DNA from: Clostridiales bacterium
GTDB taxonomy: Bacteria > Bacillota > Clostridia > Christensenellales > Aristaeellaceae
Assembly (NCBI GenBank): GCA_004557905.1
Contig: SFFH01000025.1
Span: 1-29,563 of the forward strand
DNA: 29,563 nt
Direction of reading: 5' to 3'
Shown: piece by piece, positions 28,515 through 29,563 of the stretch
How positions within the stretch are numbered: the stretch's first letter is position 1
How the letters are laid out: every line of letters begins with the position of its first letter
The notes under the pieces: generated by a model
The model's input: only the letters and a program-made list of their open reading frames with translations
What the model was told of the DNA's origin: nothing
The model's database searches: none
Translations under genes and position numbers: made by a program

Positions 28515-29045
28515 ATGCAATACACGATGAAGGCGGGAGTCCTTTATCAAGGCGACTCTCAGATTGCTCTGGCAAAAATCAAAAGCGTGCTGATCGGTTC
28601 GCAGAAGAAGATTTACAAAGTGACCGGCGAATTGCTTTCGGAAACGAGCATTCGCTATCTTGATGAATCAAAGGCAAGCGCAGGCGATGTGCGGAATCAG
28701 GAATACATTCTGACCGACAGCGAAGGAAGATTACTTGGGTGTGCTCGTCCCGGATATGCGGAGGGAGACAGTCCCGAAGAAATGGGCTGGCCGATTTGCA
28801 GAATGCCCCGGGTAGATCGTGCTCATGTGTCCGCAGGCGGAATAGAGTATACCCTGACGATGCACAACAGTCAGAATTATTCCCTGACGGATGCCTGTCA
28901 TGCCGAGGTGCTCCGTATTATGCACAGGGGTATCGCTGGCGGATGGACGCTGGAGGACAACTGCGGCTTCTCTCCCGAGATGCTTTGCGGCATATTCATA
29001 TTTTGCAGATACATAGAGCAGGAAAATGAATTCATGATTGTGTAG
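28515..29045 (+). CDS. Unknown protein in the chromate-transporter operon
   Basis: This 176-residue soluble protein has no signal peptide or membrane helix. The start at 28515 follows AAAGGAGATGCGATGAT. It is rich in beta-type segments (IYKVTGELLSETSIRYL, YILTDSEGRLLGCARPGY, IEYTLTMHNSQNYSL), which recall a tubby/LURP-like barrel, but this is only an impression. Its position suggests an accessory to the two transporter subunits. No family assigned. Confidence 0.7.
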   Translation: MQYTMKAGVLYQGDSQIALAKIKSVLIGSQKKIYKVTGELLSETSIRYLDESKASAGDVRNQEYILTDSEGRLLGCARPGYAEGDSPEEMGWPICRMPRVDRAHVSAGGIEYTLTMHNSQNYSLTDACHAEVLRIMHRGIAGGWTLEDNCGFSPEMLCGIFIFCRYIEQENEFMIV

Positions 29046-29047
29046 GT

Positions 29048-29145
29048 CTGCTGCTATGCATCACAGAGGGCGCGCCGCTGGCAAGCTGCATGTTCGAGTT
29101 CGCGTCCTCGCTGGGCACGGTGGGCCTGTCCATCGGCCTGACCGG
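29048..29145 (+). pseudogene. trkH: Remnant of a second trkH allele
   Basis: These 98 bp align without gaps to 26050-26147 inside trkH, covering the fourth pore loop (ASSLGTVGLSIGLTG). Only five bases differ and all five are synonymous (third codon positions), so the copy evolved under selection as coding DNA before being truncated. It follows the unknown gene directly and runs into a short unrelated tail with a stop. It is probably a scar of recombination that brought in the chromate-transporter island. The rest of 29146-29352 holds two hairpins and no gene. Confidence 0.85.
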
Positions 29146-29168
29146 ATCGCATCTTCCGAATATACAAT

Positions 29169-29216
29169 AACCCCCGGCTTTCCGATGAGCTGCTGCTTTT
29201 GGGAAGGCCGGGGGTT
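29169..29216. terminator. Terminator-like hairpin after the trkH remnant
   Basis: AACCCCCGGC (29169-29178) pairs with GCCGGGGGTT (29207-29216), extended by TTTCC/GGGAA inside. T-rich sequence (TCTGTACTTTT) follows on the plus strand. It may end the transporter operon. Confidence 0.55.
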
Positions 29217-29264
29217 GCGTTCTGTACTTTTGGGATTCGGCTCAGATGGTCCGGAGATAAGAGA

Positions 29265-29290
29265 AACGGCGCAGCCGAAGCCGTGCCGTT
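29265..29290 (-). terminator. Terminator of the Hsp20 gene
   Basis: On the minus strand AACGGC/GCCGTT with an inner short CGGC/GCTG-type stem is followed by TCTCTT, about 60 bp past the Hsp20 stop codon. Confidence 0.5.
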
Positions 29291-29352
29291 CCCTGAAAAC
29301 ACAGGGTTTTCATTGCTGTTTACGACTGCCCGTCTCTTGCAGAGCGCTCAGG

Positions 29353-29563
29353 TCAGCCCTCGATCAGAATGGTGTTCTTCTCGGGGAGCTTCTGCGTTTC
29401 CTTCTTCGGAACGCGGATGTGCAGCACACCGCTCTCATAGGACGCCTTGACGTCCGTTTCCGTCACGCTGTCGCCCACATAGAAGCTGCGCTGCATCACG
29501 CCTGCATAGCGCTCCTGACGGAGCATCTTGCCCTTCTTGTTCTCGTTCGTCTTCTCCAGGGAT
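29353..29563 (-). CDS. Hsp20 small heat-shock protein, 3' part
   Basis: The gene runs off the window end; the last 69 complete codons are visible. The sequence YAGVMQRSFYVGDSVTETDV, then KASYESGVLHIRVPKKE, is the second half of an alpha-crystallin domain (GVL and IxIP-like hallmarks). A tail ILIEG follows. It is a cytosolic holdase chaperone that keeps unfolding proteins soluble. The start and promoter lie outside the window. Confidence 0.9.
   Translation of the reverse strand, partial: SLEKTNENKKGKMLRQERYAGVMQRSFYVGDSVTETDVKASYESGVLHIRVPKKETQKLPEKNTILIEG

Overview
The window looks like chromosome of a high-GC member of the Bacillota, probably a gut-type Clostridia lineage. The evidence is TTGACA/TATAAT-type promoters with 17-bp spacers, strong AGGAGG ribosome binding sites, hairpin plus T-run terminators, and a Clostridia-style integrated mobilizable element. 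The species cannot be named from the sequence.

Layout. (1) 1-306: a tRNA-Arg(CCT)-like gene on the minus strand with its own promoter and terminator, but interrupted in the anticodon loop. (2) 306-1391: a phosphofructokinase, divergent from (3) 1733-7706: a hexuronate operon uxaB-uxaA-uxaC-kdgF-eda. It takes galacturonate (and probably unsaturated pectin-derived uronates) towards KDG and then cleaves KDPG; no KDG kinase is present here. (4) 7788-9503: a secreted amidohydrolase. (5) 9663-9836: a run of five hairpins that may be an undescribed structured RNA.

(6) About 9.9-18.68 kb: an integrated mobilizable element with plasmid-like content. It carries a large serine recombinase with an XRE regulator, a 25-codon hydrophobic toxin with a convergent antisense RNA (type I toxin-antitoxin of par/Fst architecture), a 54-residue hypothetical protein, an SF3-type helicase, a CHC2 zinc-finger primase, a MobV relaxase with an oriT-like hairpin, and a ParM/ParR partition pair. 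Upstream of parM lies a modular array of 10-bp iterons, the likely parC centromere.

(7) 18.68-26.3 kb: a cation-homeostasis region. A decayed kdp operon (kdpF, a 5' kdpA fragment and a 3' kdpE fragment) is joined by a deletion. A complete KdpD/KdpE-like two-component pair lacks the KdpD N-terminal domain. A CorA-type Mg2+ channel is divergent from it, and a Trk potassium uptake operon (TPR protein, two RCK proteins, TrkH) follows. The kdp remnant promoter and the trk promoter share the same four-repeat operator in identical geometry, which suggests one regulon. TrkH has an in-frame gap in a conserved region.

(8) 26.4-29.05 kb: a visibly more AT-rich island with a broken LysR regulator, a two-gene chromate-type transporter and an unknown protein. 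Just beyond it is a 98-bp remnant of a second trkH allele. (9) The window ends in the 3' part of an Hsp20 gene. Functions come from recognised motifs and family knowledge, without database searches.
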